64,000 bases of DNA from Hofstenia miamia (GCA_004352715.1 SCFE01000003.1:1672103-1736102); one strand, 5' to 3'; positions 1-11,765 are shown, numbered from the stretch's first letter. Notes: a model not told the origin generated them from the letters alone. Program-made: numbers and translations.

Positions 1-1448
1 GGTTCCGCCCATTTTCTATAAATGCACAGACTTTAGTTTGAACTTCTTGATCATTGGTGAGCATCTGCCAGTGTTTTTCTCATGACTGTTTGTTATATTG
101 AACATTTGTGCAAATAATATGGAAACAATAAAACCGCTCTTGGTCTAAAAGTTTGCAAATGAGTGTAATTCTAAACTGTTGAGAAAAACATGTGTCTGAA
201 AATCAATGGAGCATTTAATGAAAATGCATTGTTTAGATCTATATTTCATGAATTCGATAAGATTTTCAATCTTATATGGGTCGGATCGTGTCAAAATATT
301 AACAATTTTGTATGTACCTGGTGAGTGAGAACATAAGAGATTCTATACGTATCAGTTCGGGTCCAATTTTTTCGAGTTGTTTACAACTGTGATCTCAACA
401 ATTGTATCGGAAAAATTAACCATGACATGGTTAATAACTTTGTTACATGAAATCAAAAACATACTAATGGAAACAGTCAATTGATAAACATACATACTTT
501 CTATGCATACAGAAGTGAAGTGCTGAGACCGAGTAGTCATTCTTGAAACAACCCTTTTCTTGAAAAACCAAACAAGATTAACAATATGATCAATATATAT
601 ATATATATATTCATATAAAAATTAGGTCGTTTTTGTAAATGCACTTAAATATTATTTCATAATAAATTTGTAGTAGGATTGTTCTAAGTCAGGTCTAACA
701 ATTCCAGTTTTATTATGTCAGACTTTATTAAATGATTAGGTCAGGTTTGATAACTGATGTTCAACTTTTGACTAATTCATGGAATAAAAACAGTGGTATT
801 CTAGTTTGTCCGAGGCTGGGTAAATTACTTTATACATAATTTTATTATTTAATCAAAAATTTTACATTAAAGTTGATTAGGCCGATCATTGCCCTGGCGA
901 TATTTATAACAAGTATCGTCTCTTTTCCAATACGCAAAACATGCAAGCACTGTTAAACATCTTAATTGTAAATTTTAATTTGTTAGTTTAGGCGACAAAT
1001 ATATTTCTCACCCCATCTGATGCTAATGCTGACTTCTTCAGATACACCATTCCCTATTGAAATGGAACTGTTATTTCAGTTTAAAAATAAGAAATTTGTT
1101 TTATATATACTTCAAATGAAATTTATATTAATCGGCTAAAATTTTTGCTAAACGGCCCGCAGTTTTGAGGCCGCTTGACACAAGATCTTTCCACTAACTA
1201 GTAATCCTAAAATGGCTTAAGAGAAGTATACTGCATTGATTTCTAAGTTTACACTTTTTTGAAATTTTGTATAAAAAAATAACCATTTAAAGACACAAAT
1301 AGTCCAAATTTTCATATTAATAAAACTTAACACATTAATATTTGGCTTAGAACTCTGATCTGAACAGAAATTAGAAAGCTGCCATATCAAAGACGGACTT
1401 TGATACAGCAGATTTCGTACATTTTATTGATAATGTAGTTATTCAATT
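1..1448. other. AT-rich non-coding DNA, no gene seen
   Basis: No reading frame on either strand has recognisable protein content. The only structure I see is a short (AT)n run at about 593-610. There is no tRNA-like cloverleaf and no long repeat shared with the rest of the window. Confidence 0.6.
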
Positions 1449-1465
1449 TTGAATATATTCATTCA

Positions 1466-2149
1466 ATGCTTAACCAATGCTCAATTAACAAGTTGCACCA
1501 GTCTTCCAACGTCAGCCCTTCCAATGTTGTCTTGTCATCTCTTTCAGACTCTCTTGCTAAGCTTACCTCCGATGTTTCATCCATGCATTCTCAAATGTTC
1601 TCCTACAGTGCTTCTGCTTCACGTACCATTACGAATCGTCTTCATCATCCTGCTCCACGTTCTGCTCCCTCTCCTGTGCCGTCACCTGCCCCTGAACAGT
1701 CTTGTCCACCGCCTACTCACCGCAATCATTGTCATCATCACGTCCTTGGCACTAGTTCTTCCTGTAATCTGTCTGTTGTTCCGATTAGTTCTCTTCCTCG
1801 TCCTCCTCATAAAGCTCACATCTATATCGGCGATTGCTCCTCTTTCCAATTTGCTGACGTCTTTCCCATTCCACCACGTATGGATTCTCCATTCGCCTCC
1901 TTTTACATTGTCTGTAATCAAGAGTATCATCTTGCTCTCATGGATCCTGAAGTGTGGTCAGATGGCCTCTTGATCCGATACTATCGTCTCTTCAATGCTG
2001 ACCGCAAATCTTTTGGCCTTCGTCCCGTCATCGTGATGCATCTGGACGTGATTGACTATCTGCACCTCCTAGTTTGGATCTCACTCCTAATCTCAAACCT
2101 GGTTTCTCTTTTTTGCTCGCAGTCGTGTCTCATTAAAGAGCCGTCTTAG
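1466..2149 (+). CDS. ORF1-like frame of a non-LTR retrotransposon
   Basis: This open frame of 227 codons lies directly upstream of an endonuclease domain and overlaps it, which is the usual place of ORF1 in a LINE. The protein is rich in Ser, Pro and His, with a Pro-rich stretch around residues 60-90. I see no zinc knuckle, RRM or coiled coil. The last 35 or so residues are probably out of frame: another frame reads APPSLDLTPNLKPG, which resembles the lead-in to a LINE endonuclease. The C/T-rich composition, with visibly higher GC than the flanks, sets 1,470-2,820 apart from its surroundings and suggests a more recent arrival. The start is the first ATG of the open frame; the true start could be at 1449 in another frame. 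The LINE assignment rests on the neighbour, not on this protein itself. Confidence 0.45.
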   Translation: MLNQCSINKLHQSSNVSPSNVVLSSLSDSLAKLTSDVSSMHSQMFSYSASASRTITNRLHHPAPRSAPSPVPSPAPEQSCPPPTHRNHCHHHVLGTSSSCNLSVVPISSLPRPPHKAHIYIGDCSSFQFADVFPIPPRMDSPFASFYIVCNQEYHLALMDPEVWSDGLLIRYYRLFNADRKSFGLRPVIVMHLDVIDYLHLLVWISLLISNLVSLFCSQSCLIKEPS

Positions 2150-2822
2150 TTTTTACAACTACTTCTTACAGTCTACTGTTAACTTCATTTTCATTATTGA
2201 AACCTGGGTTGATCCTTCTCTTGCTGACAGTGTTGTTTTTCCTAACTCCGCACTTAAAGTTCTCTGCCATATGGATCACTCTAGTGGTCGTCATGGTGGT
2301 GTTCTGATTGCCTCTCATCGCCCTAACCTTGACATCCACCCCCACTCCTTTGAGTCTTTTTCCTTTGATTTCTGTTGCGGTTGTGCAGTTGTTCTCAGTG
2401 ATCACATTGTTTCTCTTCTCTGTGTTTACAACCCTCCTTCCAGCAGTCCTTTTTGTATTCCCCTTGCTGATTTTTCATCCATGCTTGAGTACTTTCATGA
2501 TCAGTCTATCACTCTCTCTCGTCAACTTGGATTTCCCACTCCTCCTCATCTCCTCATCTGTGGTGACTCTAATGACGGCTATGAATCCGCTGTTCTGAAT
2601 CTTTTTGCTTCCTACTCTCTTGAACAACTGGTATTTTCTCCCACTTCCCGCTCCTCCCTTCTTGACTTGGTTTTGTGCTCTCACCCAGATCATATTTTTG
2701 ACACCTCTGTGGTCCCTGTTCCCATCGAACTGTCTGATCACTCATTTGCTCAATTCAGACTGCCTGTCAATTATATTACCCCATCTGCTTGTCCTGCCAC
2801 TCCTGTATCGATGATTACATAA
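2091..2822 (+). pseudogene. LINE ORF2 N-terminal fragment: apurinic-type endonuclease domain, RT missing
   Basis: The frame is open from about 2091 to the stop at 2820-2822. It carries the exonuclease-endonuclease-phosphatase signatures in order: IIETWVDPSLADS, then GRHGGVLIA, LLCVYNPP, LLICGDSND (the family usually has GDFN), SLLDLVLCS and SDHSFAQF. These match the target-nicking endonuclease of the jockey/CR1/L2/RTE superfamilies, which cuts DNA to prime reverse transcription. The frame ends just after the SDH motif and no reverse transcriptase follows. That is unusual, because LINEs normally lose the 5' end, not the 3' end. The Phe expected in GDFN is Ser, so activity is doubtful. Upstream in-frame stops at 2070 and 2088 mean it must once have been read from the ORF1 region by frameshift, or that it has decayed. 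Confidence 0.75.
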
Positions 2823-2891
2823 TAAAGTTATAAAACACAATTTGGGAAGTATGATATACTTTGCATGTACTTGAGTCTCGAGTTAATGGTG

Positions 2892-3053
2892 AATATCGAA
2901 CTACAGTAATTATCCCAAATTTTGCTTAAATTTGGGGGTTGTGACTGCAGCTCGTATTAATGTTTAATTAATAAATTTTTAAAATCCAAATTAAATTATC
3001 GAAATATTGCTTGAATTTGAATATCGAGCTGCAGTCACAATCCCTAAATTTGC
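2892..3053. repeat. Imperfect foldback repeat
   Basis: A motif around TGACTGCAGCTCG at 2921-2954 is the inverse of CGAGCTGCAGTCA at 3020-3053, with matching flanks (GCTTAAATTTG against CTAAATTTGC). A third, more diverged copy in the same orientation as the right arm lies at 2892-2925. The loop is about 65-70 bases. It may be a small foldback transposon just 3' of the truncated LINE. I see no clear target duplication. Confidence 0.55.
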
Positions 3054-3059
3054 AATATA

Positions 3060-4519
3060 TTATAACGTAAAATCATACAAATCAATCAGTTTCATTAATC
3101 TTGCCAAACTACAATATATCAAATTCAATTTTGGTTATTGCCTTTTACCGCATCAATTCAAACGGAAATAGAAAAACTTGGGATCAACATAGGAAAGTTT
3201 TTTTACAAAATTTGCTAAAAGAATGAGACTTAAATATATGAAACATCAAAAGAGATTGCAAAATTTTGCTTCTTGGCTAAAAATTGTTTAATAAGTTGTA
3301 ATCTAGGTTGAATGATAAAATATTATACTTAATTTCATAAATAATATTCAGATAAATATTTCAATGTGCATGGCATATAATTTTGTCTGATCAATTTGAT
3401 GTTATTGATCTTCATACCTCATTCATGCTTAATTTTTACACATTTCATATAGAAGTTTTGCTATGTCAAGGTCAAGCTTTGCAAATTACTAATGTTGGGA
3501 AAAAATAAAAACTCTCAATTTTAGAGTTGGTACTTTTTGCCAAAAATTGATTACTTTGAACTGGCAATGACAATATTGGTTTCTATTTTCAAAAATGGTT
3601 TTTAAAGTAATTAGATGTGTCATAATGTGGCAAATTTGAACAATATTCATACATGTAACATCTCAGATGAAACCCTGCACAAATTTCATATTATGTCTTT
3701 CTTTGCTGATGACTCCAAGTTCTTTTCCAATAATATTATGTGAATTCATTCAGAAATGGACAGCTGCATTGAGTTGAGCTTGGTAAATTTTTCAAGTTTC
3801 CAATAATATAAAAATTTGTTTATATTGGATTTATACCCAGGTATGCTTGCTTTGGACATGTGAAGTTAGAGTCCCAAATATCATTCAATTAAAAAGTTAG
3901 AAACTTTTCAATCATGTGTTTTAAATGATGTGCTTCTAGAGGTTGATACAAAAACTAAATTGAAACATGCAAAATTCACCCCATGTCATGGGAACCTCAA
4001 ATTTGTACAAATATACTTCTTAATAAATATTATTTGGTAAATATTATCAGTAATTAGCAGACTGCATGATTGTTTATAATTCCATCAATTGCATTACACT
4101 CTCAGAAATGTTAATCTCTTTAAGGTGAACAATCAAAAACCTGTTCATTCCTCTTCTAAGTGATTAAACTTATTTTACTTAGTGTAAAAGAAGACAAATA
4201 TAAAGGTGATTTTGTTAACCTAACACAAGGTAGAAAGGTGCAAATGGAACCTATTCTGACCACAGAATTGATACAGTGGAAAGATGAACAGGCAAAAGAC
4301 TTGATAGAAGATGTGCACACATTAGAAAGAGCAGATCTGCTTGAGTAAAGGCCAAGCTAACAGGGGACATGTGACAGAACAAAACATAAATGTGTTTCTT
4401 CTTAGCCACACATAAGGTACAATGGTGCAAATGGAAAGGCTCCTATTCTGACCACAAAGTTAGCAGTGCAATATTATAAGAATTATATTTAGAGTAATTT
4501 TACTTGTAAATGATTTATT
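3060..4519. other. AT-rich non-coding DNA with one short direct repeat
   Basis: No gene is recognised. A stretch of about 45 bases around GGTGCAAATGGA and CCTATTCTGACCACA occurs at about 4230-4270 and again at about 4415-4460. A 62-codon frame at 4160-4348 spans the first copy but has no recognisable domain. Confidence 0.45.
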
Positions 4520-4755
4520 ACCCAAGTAACAATGATCAATGGGCCATTATTGGTCCATTATTGGCATCGTTGGCCAATATTGGCCAACCATTTGCCAATA
4601 TAAACCATTAATGTTAGAAGGCAAATTGTTGTTAAATGAATGGCGTATTGTTGGTAAATATTGGCTTTTAATGGTGAATTGATGGCTCATTGTTGGTAAA
4701 TTGATGGCACCAATAATGGACCAATAATGGCCCATTGATGGCTTGCTACTTGGGT
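4520..4755. mobile_element. MITE with long terminal inverted repeats
   Basis: The ends are inverted copies of each other over about 45-50 bases: ACCCAAGTAACAA on the left against ACCCAAGTAGCAA read from the right, followed on both sides by ATCAATGGGCC and ATTATTGGTCCATTATTGG. The body is built of TTGGC/GCCAA words and is partly palindromic, so the whole 236 bp could fold as a hairpin. It is flanked by ATT on both sides (or by TA if the element starts at CCC). There is no transposase; it is a non-autonomous DNA transposon whose superfamily I cannot assign. Confidence 0.85.
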
Positions 4756-5769
4756 ATTAATCAAGGAATTGTAAAATAGGTCAATGAGAATTATGGCAAA
4801 AAATAGTTTATCTAAAAGTCATTCACTTGGCTTTTGACCAAAGTGAGCCAAAATAGAAATTTAAATTTGCTAATGATAGTCTGATTAATGAAAATTGTTT
4901 TAAAAGGATCTGTAAGTGATTTTAGTATTTAATAGTATACCAGAAATTGCTATAGTCAAAAGCTAAGCTGTATAAAAAATCAGTATCAATAATTTTCAGT
5001 GGAGTCTATTTGTTTCCTTAGTTAGCTTAAATTTTCAGATCTATGCATGAAAGTAATTAGCTAGATTTCTACATGTCTTTATTGGTGGTGCCTTGCTAAA
5101 TACATTGATGGTTGTGAATAGCATCTTATAATTTAATTGTGACTTATGAATGATGGATGCTTTTATGAAAAACAATTATTGATATCATGTTTAAATCTGA
5201 AATTAGTAACTAACTTATCTAGTGGTTAAATGTTGTATTAATAATATTTCCAATGCCTTGTTGTTTATTAAAAGAGATTGGTGTCAATGCTGATCCAAGA
5301 AGATGAGATGTTCAATTGATTATTAAATATATTTGAATTAATAATTGAGGAACAAGGTTAATATCTAATTATTTTATTTTTCATTTATACAAAAACATAA
5401 TGCAATGCAATATTTCCCTAAATAACCATGAGGTTTGAATCTGTGACTAATATTACACAAGTTAACTACAGGCATTATGCAGAGATATATTATGAGTGAT
5501 TCTTCTACTTTAACTGCACCATGTTGGTTTGATGCTATTTAAGTCAGCAGCACTAGTAACACATAAATATCTCAATGTCAGTCACTAGCATTACACATGG
5601 GTACTTTATAGATATTGTAGCATAAAGACATTCAATTCTCTAATTTCCTTATTTTTAGGACAATTTCAATATTAATCTTACCATTTTACTTCAATTGATA
5701 ATTTGATGAACTGACAATGGTGCTATATTTTTAGTTTTAAATTTCTGCTAAATATCACAGTAAAATTAG
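4756..5769. other. AT-rich non-coding DNA
   Basis: Nothing recognisable is seen here. It is the 5' flank of the LTR element that begins at 5770. Confidence 0.5.
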
Positions 5770-6698
5770 TGTAGAGTCACTAGGGACACCGTCTTTAATT
5801 TTTAATTCAATTATTTCACACTCTAATCAATTGGTGCTAATTTTGCATTCTATTTTAGTAATTTGTCTATTTATTTGTGTAGTTTTACAATAAATTTAAT
5901 TGTCATTCCCTTGAATTGTAGAAACATGTGATTGCTTGCTTAATTTGTGAGGGAATTCATGTCACAACTTTGTAAACAGATTACCAGTAATTATTTACTG
6001 ATTTTTGTAGAAAAGTAGGGAAGACATTGTAGCCAAGCCCAATAAAAGTTTTGTCTCACTTGGACATCATTACTTTTTTCTTTCTTATTAAATTACTAAC
6101 TGTTTTAGGTGTTATGGATTTTATGATAATTAATTTTCTGTAAGATCTGGTGATAATATGGGAGTTACTCTGCTGTGCCTAGGATGATAACTAGCCCTTT
6201 GACAGTTGGCAGCCCATATTGTGGTTGCTTGAGGCTAAGTATACATGTAGGCAATAATAAATTTTACTTTGATTGTTTTTGTACATGCACTTAACATCAC
6301 ACTATGCAAATATAATATGCTGTTGGCCAATGAGAATGCATGGCAATTACATGCTATTATTATGTTTATTTACATGAGCTGAGATAACAAGAACTATGAG
6401 CTAAATTGTTTATTTGAGCTAGAACTTAATACTTGAGACACACAATCAGCACCTTGGTGAGTCAGGATGGCTTTCTTGATATGGCTTCAGCATGATGCCA
6501 TGTGAATTGGTCACTATATGGAATGCTTTCTCAGTGATTGGTTTCAGTGTTTCTTTAATGAAATTAGTGAACTACCAATGTTCTTCTTTTTGTTAGAATG
6601 CAGGTTGTTCTCTGGAATGGCTATCTTTGCAACCTTCAGAAGAACCTAAGAATTACCCAGTGCTGCTTGAGTGGTGAGAGCACCCCTGTGATTCTACA
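5770..6698 (+). repeat. 5' LTR of family 1 element
   Basis: This 929-bp repeat starts TGTAGAGTCACT and ends CCTGTGATTCTACA, and it matches 14118-15038 throughout. AATAAAAG at about 6042 followed by a T-rich stretch may serve as the polyadenylation region. TSD base string TTAG precedes it at 5766-5769. Confidence 0.93.
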
Positions 6699-6723
6699 TG
6701 GTGACAATGACGTGATTCAGAAC
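6699..6723 (+). promoter_or_regulatory. Primer-binding site resembling tRNA-Trp
   Basis: TGGTGACAATGACGTGATT follows the LTR directly. From memory of animal tRNA-Trp, whose 3' end reads CACGTCGGGGTCACCA, the complement is TGGTGACCCCGACGTGATT. The site matches apart from the three middle bases, and similarity continues into the T-loop complement. CsRn1-type gypsy elements are known to use tRNA-Trp. Confidence 0.75.
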
Positions 6724-6984
6724 TGTTCTTGTTCTTTTACCATATTTGGTTATTTTCACTTTGCAATTCTGTGATCTGAAGCTGTTACCAAAACCTGGTT
6801 GTTTTTACTTGTTCTTGGATGTTATGTTGTTGTGGTCTTGTTGTGTTGTTCTAGTAATTGGAATGATTACTGTACCCTACACTTTGCTGCTAACTGTCAG
6901 CTGTTATTTGTTTTTCCTAATAAGTTGGATGTTTTCTCCTAAGCTGTTGGAATTTTTTTTCTGAAATCTTCTTACTTTTTCTGA

Positions 6985-8985
6985 ATGGATTTAAGTAGTA
7001 TGTCTTGTAATGGGACTCCCACTCAGGGTTTCCCCAGTGTGAGCACTAGCAGGCTGAACATTGTTCCTCAAACCAATGGATTTAATTCACTATCCTATTT
7101 ACCTGCAGACACTGCCATCTCCAGAGCCTCAAAACACAGAGGTTGAGCAGTTTTGAACTGCCCTTGCCAAACAAACCAGTTGATGTCTTGCTTGTGAGCA
7201 ACACCTAGATTTGCTTCAAGCCAGGATGAAAGAACAAAGCCATGATGCTCAGTTGAGAGAGAAACATTTAATTGATTCAATCAATGATTTGGAAATTCAA
7301 CTCCAAACCCTGTCAACACCTCCACCTACATCTCTGCTGAGGCAGAGTAGCCCAACTTGCTTTTCACCCTTTCAATCTGGACTTTCTGAGTATGTAACTC
7401 ATGGTGTGTTACAAGATGTTTTGGACAACATTTGATAGATTAATCCATCCGATTAATCTCGATTAATCATGTTGGAGCCCTGAAACAGGGTCCTATCTAT
7501 ATTTCCTAATAGATTCCTTCGTTTTTAGACTGAGATAGTAAATGTGTATTCATTATTAATAAAAGTTACAATACAATACAATTATAAAGTGTAGTGTTTG
7601 TAAATTTTTATTACCACAAAAATATTGTAAATTGACTATGACAATAATACAGTCGAAATGTTTTTTATTTATGCAATTTGAAAAAATAATATATATTTAT
7701 ATAAATTCTCATTAGAATTTTAAAATTTATCATTTTTTATTTATTATTATGTCTGTATAATGTTAACGATTTGTGAACAATTTATATTCAAGAGAATATT
7801 AAGTCACAATATTACAAATGGGGANCCTTTCTCAACAAATTTCTGAAATGATTTCTGCTCACCTTCTGGGCAGCCCTATTGTCACAACCTTGACACCATT
7901 GACACCTCAATTCATTACCCCTGTCACTTAATTTACAACTAGAGAGCCCACCTTTACATATTCAGCTTTGACTCAAGTTTCTACATTAACCACAGTTGCT
8001 GCTCCAGTTTTGTATGTGCTGAGTGTGACTGTTTTGCTTCCTGCACCTGTAAACACTTGTGTTTAACCCCACTATCATAACACCAATTATTCCCCCACAG
8101 TCAACTGATCTTTCTACATCCACTATGAAGAGTGGACCACAGTTTACCAAATTAATTCTACCTACAACTGCTATTGGGAACAAAACCATAAATTTATTTA
8201 ATCACCACTCTGTTCTTCCCAAGTTCACTGGAAAATTGATGAGATCTCACAGTCATTTGAAGAATAGTTCTTTCTATTTGAACTAACTATGAATCAATAT
8301 AAAGCTACCCAAGACACTGCATTCACTCTGTTCCCTAATTATTTACAAGGTCTCACATACAATCAATACATGATTCTAGAATGCAACATAAAAACCAACT
8401 ATCAACTTCTCATCAGATACTTTGAGGACCACTATAAGGTGCCTCCATTAAACACCAATACAAGACACTGTTATGTGATCTCTCATTTAATCATTTAAAA
8501 CAGGTGATGATGTCTGTATGTACATCATGCAAGTGGAAAGATTGTTTTGTTTGAGCAAGCTGACACCAGAGTACTCAAAGCACAATCTTTTTTCTTACAT
8601 TTATCAAGGCTTCCCTTTGAATATATGCAGTTGCCTTGAACTTGAGTGTGACCCCAAAGATGATCTTAATCAGATTATTTGTAAGGCCATCAGCATTGTA
8701 TACATGCTACATAATACATCACACATTGACAAGGATGCCAGAGAACCTAAGATTGTTCACCTGACTCTGAAACCTCCCATCACTTCAAAAGCCTCTGCTC
8801 CTAAGCCAAAGTTTGATCTAGAGCAGACATGCTGTCTTCACTGTGGTCAAAAGGGCCACACTAAACCTCAATGCTGTGCTGTGACCTGTTTGGTCACTGA
8901 TGGTGATGGTTTCATCCTCAATGAACTGGAAATGGAAGAGTGTCCTCCTGATTCACTTGTCAGCACAGGCTATCTGTTAAACTAG
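6985..8985 (+). pseudogene. gag of family 1 (coiled coil, capsid, zinc knuckle), frameshifted
   Basis: Gag forms the particle that packages element RNA. A likely start is ATG 6985 (MDLSSMSCNG). A charged, coiled-coil-like stretch at 7211-7330 (KEQSHDAQLREKHL) parallels the N-terminal coiled coil of family 2 gag. An AT-rich insertion interrupts it at 7436-7825. Capsid-like sequence resumes near 8210 (LPKFTGK) and runs through QGLTYNQYMIL and YFEDHYKVPP, then QVERLFCLSKLTPEYSKHN at 8518 onward. A zinc knuckle CLHCGQKGHTKPQC (CX2CX4HX4C) lies at about 8830-8870 and is intact. At least three frame changes separate these blocks. Family 2 gag shows the same blocks in the same order, which supports the reconstruction of domain order. 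Confidence 0.8.
7436..7825. other. AT-rich insertion inside gag, ending at an N
   Basis: About 390 bases with no coding character separate the coiled-coil and capsid parts of gag. The segment includes GATTAATCCATCCGATTAATC, a near-repeat of GATTAATC, close to its left edge. The unknown base at 7825 sits exactly where gag-like sequence resumes, so the right end of the insertion is probably missing from the assembly. Confidence 0.5.
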
Positions 8986-9019
8986 CTGGAGCACTGCCTC
9001 CTAGAAAACAAGCGCACAA

Positions 9020-9170
9020 TGTCCTGGTAATCACTTCACTGTTGTGTACTAACATTATCCCTGTGGATATAAATGGATCTTTAATTAATGTCACTATTGA
9101 CACCAGGGCCTCTGCCTCCATCATAAGCAACACTTGTTGCTCCAGGTTGTGTTTGTCATGAAACAATTTA
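9020..9170 (+). pseudogene. Retropepsin (protease) remnant, family 1
   Basis: The aspartic protease of gypsy elements processes Gag-Pol. The block VDINGSLINVTIDTRASASII is recognisable. The catalytic triad DTG reads DTR (GAC ACC AGG at 9099-9107), so the protease is inactive. Sequence decays within about 60 bases downstream and joins the RT thumb region near 9277 without any RT palm. Confidence 0.75.
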
Positions 9171-9276
9171 CTCCCATCTACTGCCTGCCTGTTGGATGCT
9201 TCTGGGAATTCATATATCTATTAAAAATGATGCTAAAGATCATTGTGAGCACATAGAAACTCCATGATCTCATAAA

Positions 9277-9933
9277 GATGTACAGTGGCTGATGGGTTTC
9301 CTCAATTACTATGGTGCTTTTATTTCAGAGCTTGCAAATCAAACCAAGCACATCTCTAACTTACTAAGGAAGAATGTGGAATTCTGCTGGACCTTGGCAG
9401 AACAGGAGGAACTCAATTCCATTAAGCTAGAGCTGAGACAGATACCCAGTCTCAATATGCCTGATTATTCAAAGGAATTTCTTTTTGACTGCAATGCTAG
9501 TTCTGTTGCAATCAGTGGTGTACTGAGCCAGATCATTGATGGTAGAGAGAGCCCAGTACAATATTTTAGTCAGAAACTTAGAAATGCTGAATTAAATTAT
9601 GGTGCTACTAAGTCTGAGATGCTAGCACTCATCAAGAGTCTTAAGAAGTTTTACTTTTTTATACTGGGTCACAAGTTTACTGTGCACACAGATAACTCTG
9701 TGCTAGCATGGCTGAAGAAGTTCTCTGGGGAAAAATCAAACATTGTTGCCCAGTGGATCAAATACTTGAATGACTTCTTGTTTACTATCAAGTACCATCC
9801 AGGGAGACTACACCTTAATGTGGACTACTGGACCACACTCCCCACTTATGAACAAGACCTCAGGAAACCGCCTGGTGAAAAACTTCTTTCAGATTTATTC
9901 CAATCAGTGAGTATAAACAGCTTCCTGACATAA
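9277..9933 (+). pseudogene. RT thumb/connection plus RNase H of family 1; RT palm deleted
   Basis: This is an open frame of over 200 codons. It begins with the RT thumb signature GFLNYYGAFI, followed by the connection region (LLRKN, FCWT). The RNase H domain follows: DCNASSVAISGVLSQ, NYGATKSEMLALI, FYFFILGHKFTVHTDNSVLAWL, and the end HPGRLHLNVDYW. In related elements the first RNase H catalytic residue lies in a C-D-A-S context; here it reads CNAS, so Asp has become Asn. The Glu (KSEM) and second Asp (HTDN) are present. All RT motifs from the fingers to YxDD are absent between 9170 and 9277, a deletion of roughly two thirds of a kilobase compared with the family norm. It is the longest undamaged frame in the element. 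Confidence 0.85.
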
Positions 9934-10189
9934 ATGCTGATAGACATGGGAAAGCTATACTCCCCATCCTTTTAAGGAGGAAATCTCTGAAGAGGAATTT
10001 GTAGCACATCAGCAACATGACAAAATTTTGTTAGAGATCATAGCCAAGTTGAAAGACATGAACTGTATTTTGAATCCTGTCACCAGTTGCTACTTCCAAT
10101 ATTACAACTGGAAGCTGAATGATGCTAGATTACTTTATGCTTAAAGTTGAAACAACTGGTTGGCAGTTCCCAAATATTTTGGTGAGACT

Positions 10190-11403
10190 TAGTTTAGAAG
10201 ATCCATGAACATGGCCATTTAGGCATCATCCAGACTGAGAGAACTTTTAATGCATGATATGTGACTATGAATGTCCATGCTGCTGTCCAAGACATCATTA
10301 ACAAGTGGGAAACCTTCCTTCTCCAAGGAATGGGACACTTCCCTGAGCAGTGAGCTGAATTGCACAGTCATGCTGCCAAGAGAATAAACAAAGTGGTGCA
10401 CATGGATTTGGAAAATCTGTCACATGATGATGAGGGTTTCCAATACCTTCTTGTCCTAATTGACCATTTCTCAAAGTATGCTAGACTCATTCCCCTTGAT
10501 AGCACCATTTCTGAGGTGATCAGTGAAAAGATAGTCAAGGAATGGATCTTCAAGTTTGGGCCTATGGAGCAGTCTGTGTCCAACCATGGCCCACAGTTTG
10601 AGAACAGCTTGATGGAAACTCTTATGAGAGAGTTAGAGGTTGTACACAACTTCACCACTGCTTACCACCCACAGGTAAATGGTGTTGTCAAAGATTAAAT
10701 CATAATGTTATTAAATTGATTAGAGTTGCCCTTGCTCAGGCAGCTGGCCATAGCTGGAAATGAGTGATAGAGCCTGTGGAATTCTTTTACAACACTGCTG
10801 TTCATTCTACCACCAAAGTCAGCCCATTTAAAGCCATGTTTGGCTGCAAGGCAAGCATGCCACTCTCAATCATGTTTCCAGACTACAATGAGCCCACTCT
10901 AGAAAACTTTGTAAATCAAATGTTACACAAGTTCCAAGAGATACCTTACCATCTGTAAAAACACCAATCAATCAGTCATTCACCAAAAAAGGAATTTTAA
11001 TAGGAAGCTATATGGTGAGAAGCATAAACAAGGAGACAAAGTTTTTGTTTATTTTCCTCATCAAGTCACCAACACCAATCAGGTTTGGAAACTTGCCACA
11101 AATTGGCAAGGTCAGTTTGTCATTACAAAGGTGCTAGATCACCACCAGTATTTATTGAGTAATGGAAAGGTCTCCCATTTTCAGCAACTTAAACATACTG
11201 TTAAAGATATTAATAATGCAGTTATCAATGCTAATAGTGAATTTTCCCTTGTTGATGATGGGCTTAACAAAATTGAATTTTATGATAACCTCACTGAATG
11301 TGAAGAAGACAAACTCACACAGGTTGATTATGATAGAAACCTTAGTAGTAGCAACACTATAGCTACTCATGTTTTGCCTAAACATAAAGTAAGAGAGCAA
11401 TGA
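10190..11403 (+). pseudogene. Integrase of family 1, catalytic residues lost
   Basis: Integrase inserts the cDNA. The N-terminal zinc region is recognisable (IHEHGHLGIIQT) but both zinc cysteines are replaced (DIINKWETF where family 2 has KCTTC). The core starts VHMDLENLSHDDEG with the first catalytic Asp. The second Asp is Asn (VSNHGPQF) and the Glu is Lys (HPQVNGVVKD). FFYNTAVHSTTKVSPF and MFGCKASMPL follow at 10790-10860. A C-terminal GPY/F-like module (WQGQFVITKVLDHHQYLL) is found at about 11100-11160. The frame is broken at 10698, 10758 and about 10960. The 11131-11403 stretch continues with an acidic tail. It aligns closely with the family 2 integrase (shared LIPLDST-type core). Confidence 0.85.
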
Positions 11404-11599
11404 TATTTAGATCACTTAAATACCCAGGATTGGGAATTAAATCTCATTTTTTTGTTTTTGCAACCACAATGAAATGATCAGAAAACAAACCACCCATCAG
11501 ATGCCATGTGAGACAAAGACTAAATCCCTGAGATGAGACAAGCTAAGCCACTTCCCCATGACAGACAAGCAAAGGCACCTTCTGTAAATGAGAACATTT

Positions 11600-11765
11600 A
11601 AGCAGAATACTCATATAGCAGTACTTGCAACTACTTGGGGAGACAACTATCCCCTTAGGAGTGAGATTCCTGCAACTATGCACAGAGACAACTATCTGTA
11701 CAGGAGTGGACCTTGGATGACTATGCACAGAGACAACCCTCTGCATGGGAATCCAAGGAGACTCC
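11600..11765 (+). repeat. Short tandem repeats between integrase and ORF3 (family 1)
   Basis: About three degenerate units of roughly 50-60 bases are built on GCACAGAGACAAC and AGGAGTG words (units near 11635, 11680 and 11728). Family 2 has a different repeat tract at the same place, so the position is conserved while the sequence is not. Confidence 0.6.

Noticed and set aside
1682-2741. Minus-strand frames opposite the LINE fragment
   Set aside because: They are antisense to recognisable endonuclease motifs and reflect the C/T-rich composition of the coding strand.
4547-4735. Minus-strand frame rich in Asn, Tyr, Trp and Pro
   Set aside because: It lies wholly within the MITE and is made of the palindromic TTGGC words.
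6746-6964. Hydrophobic 72-codon frame that could be read as a small membrane protein
   Set aside because: It lies in the leader between primer site and gag of the family 1 element and its hydrophobicity comes from T-rich sequence.
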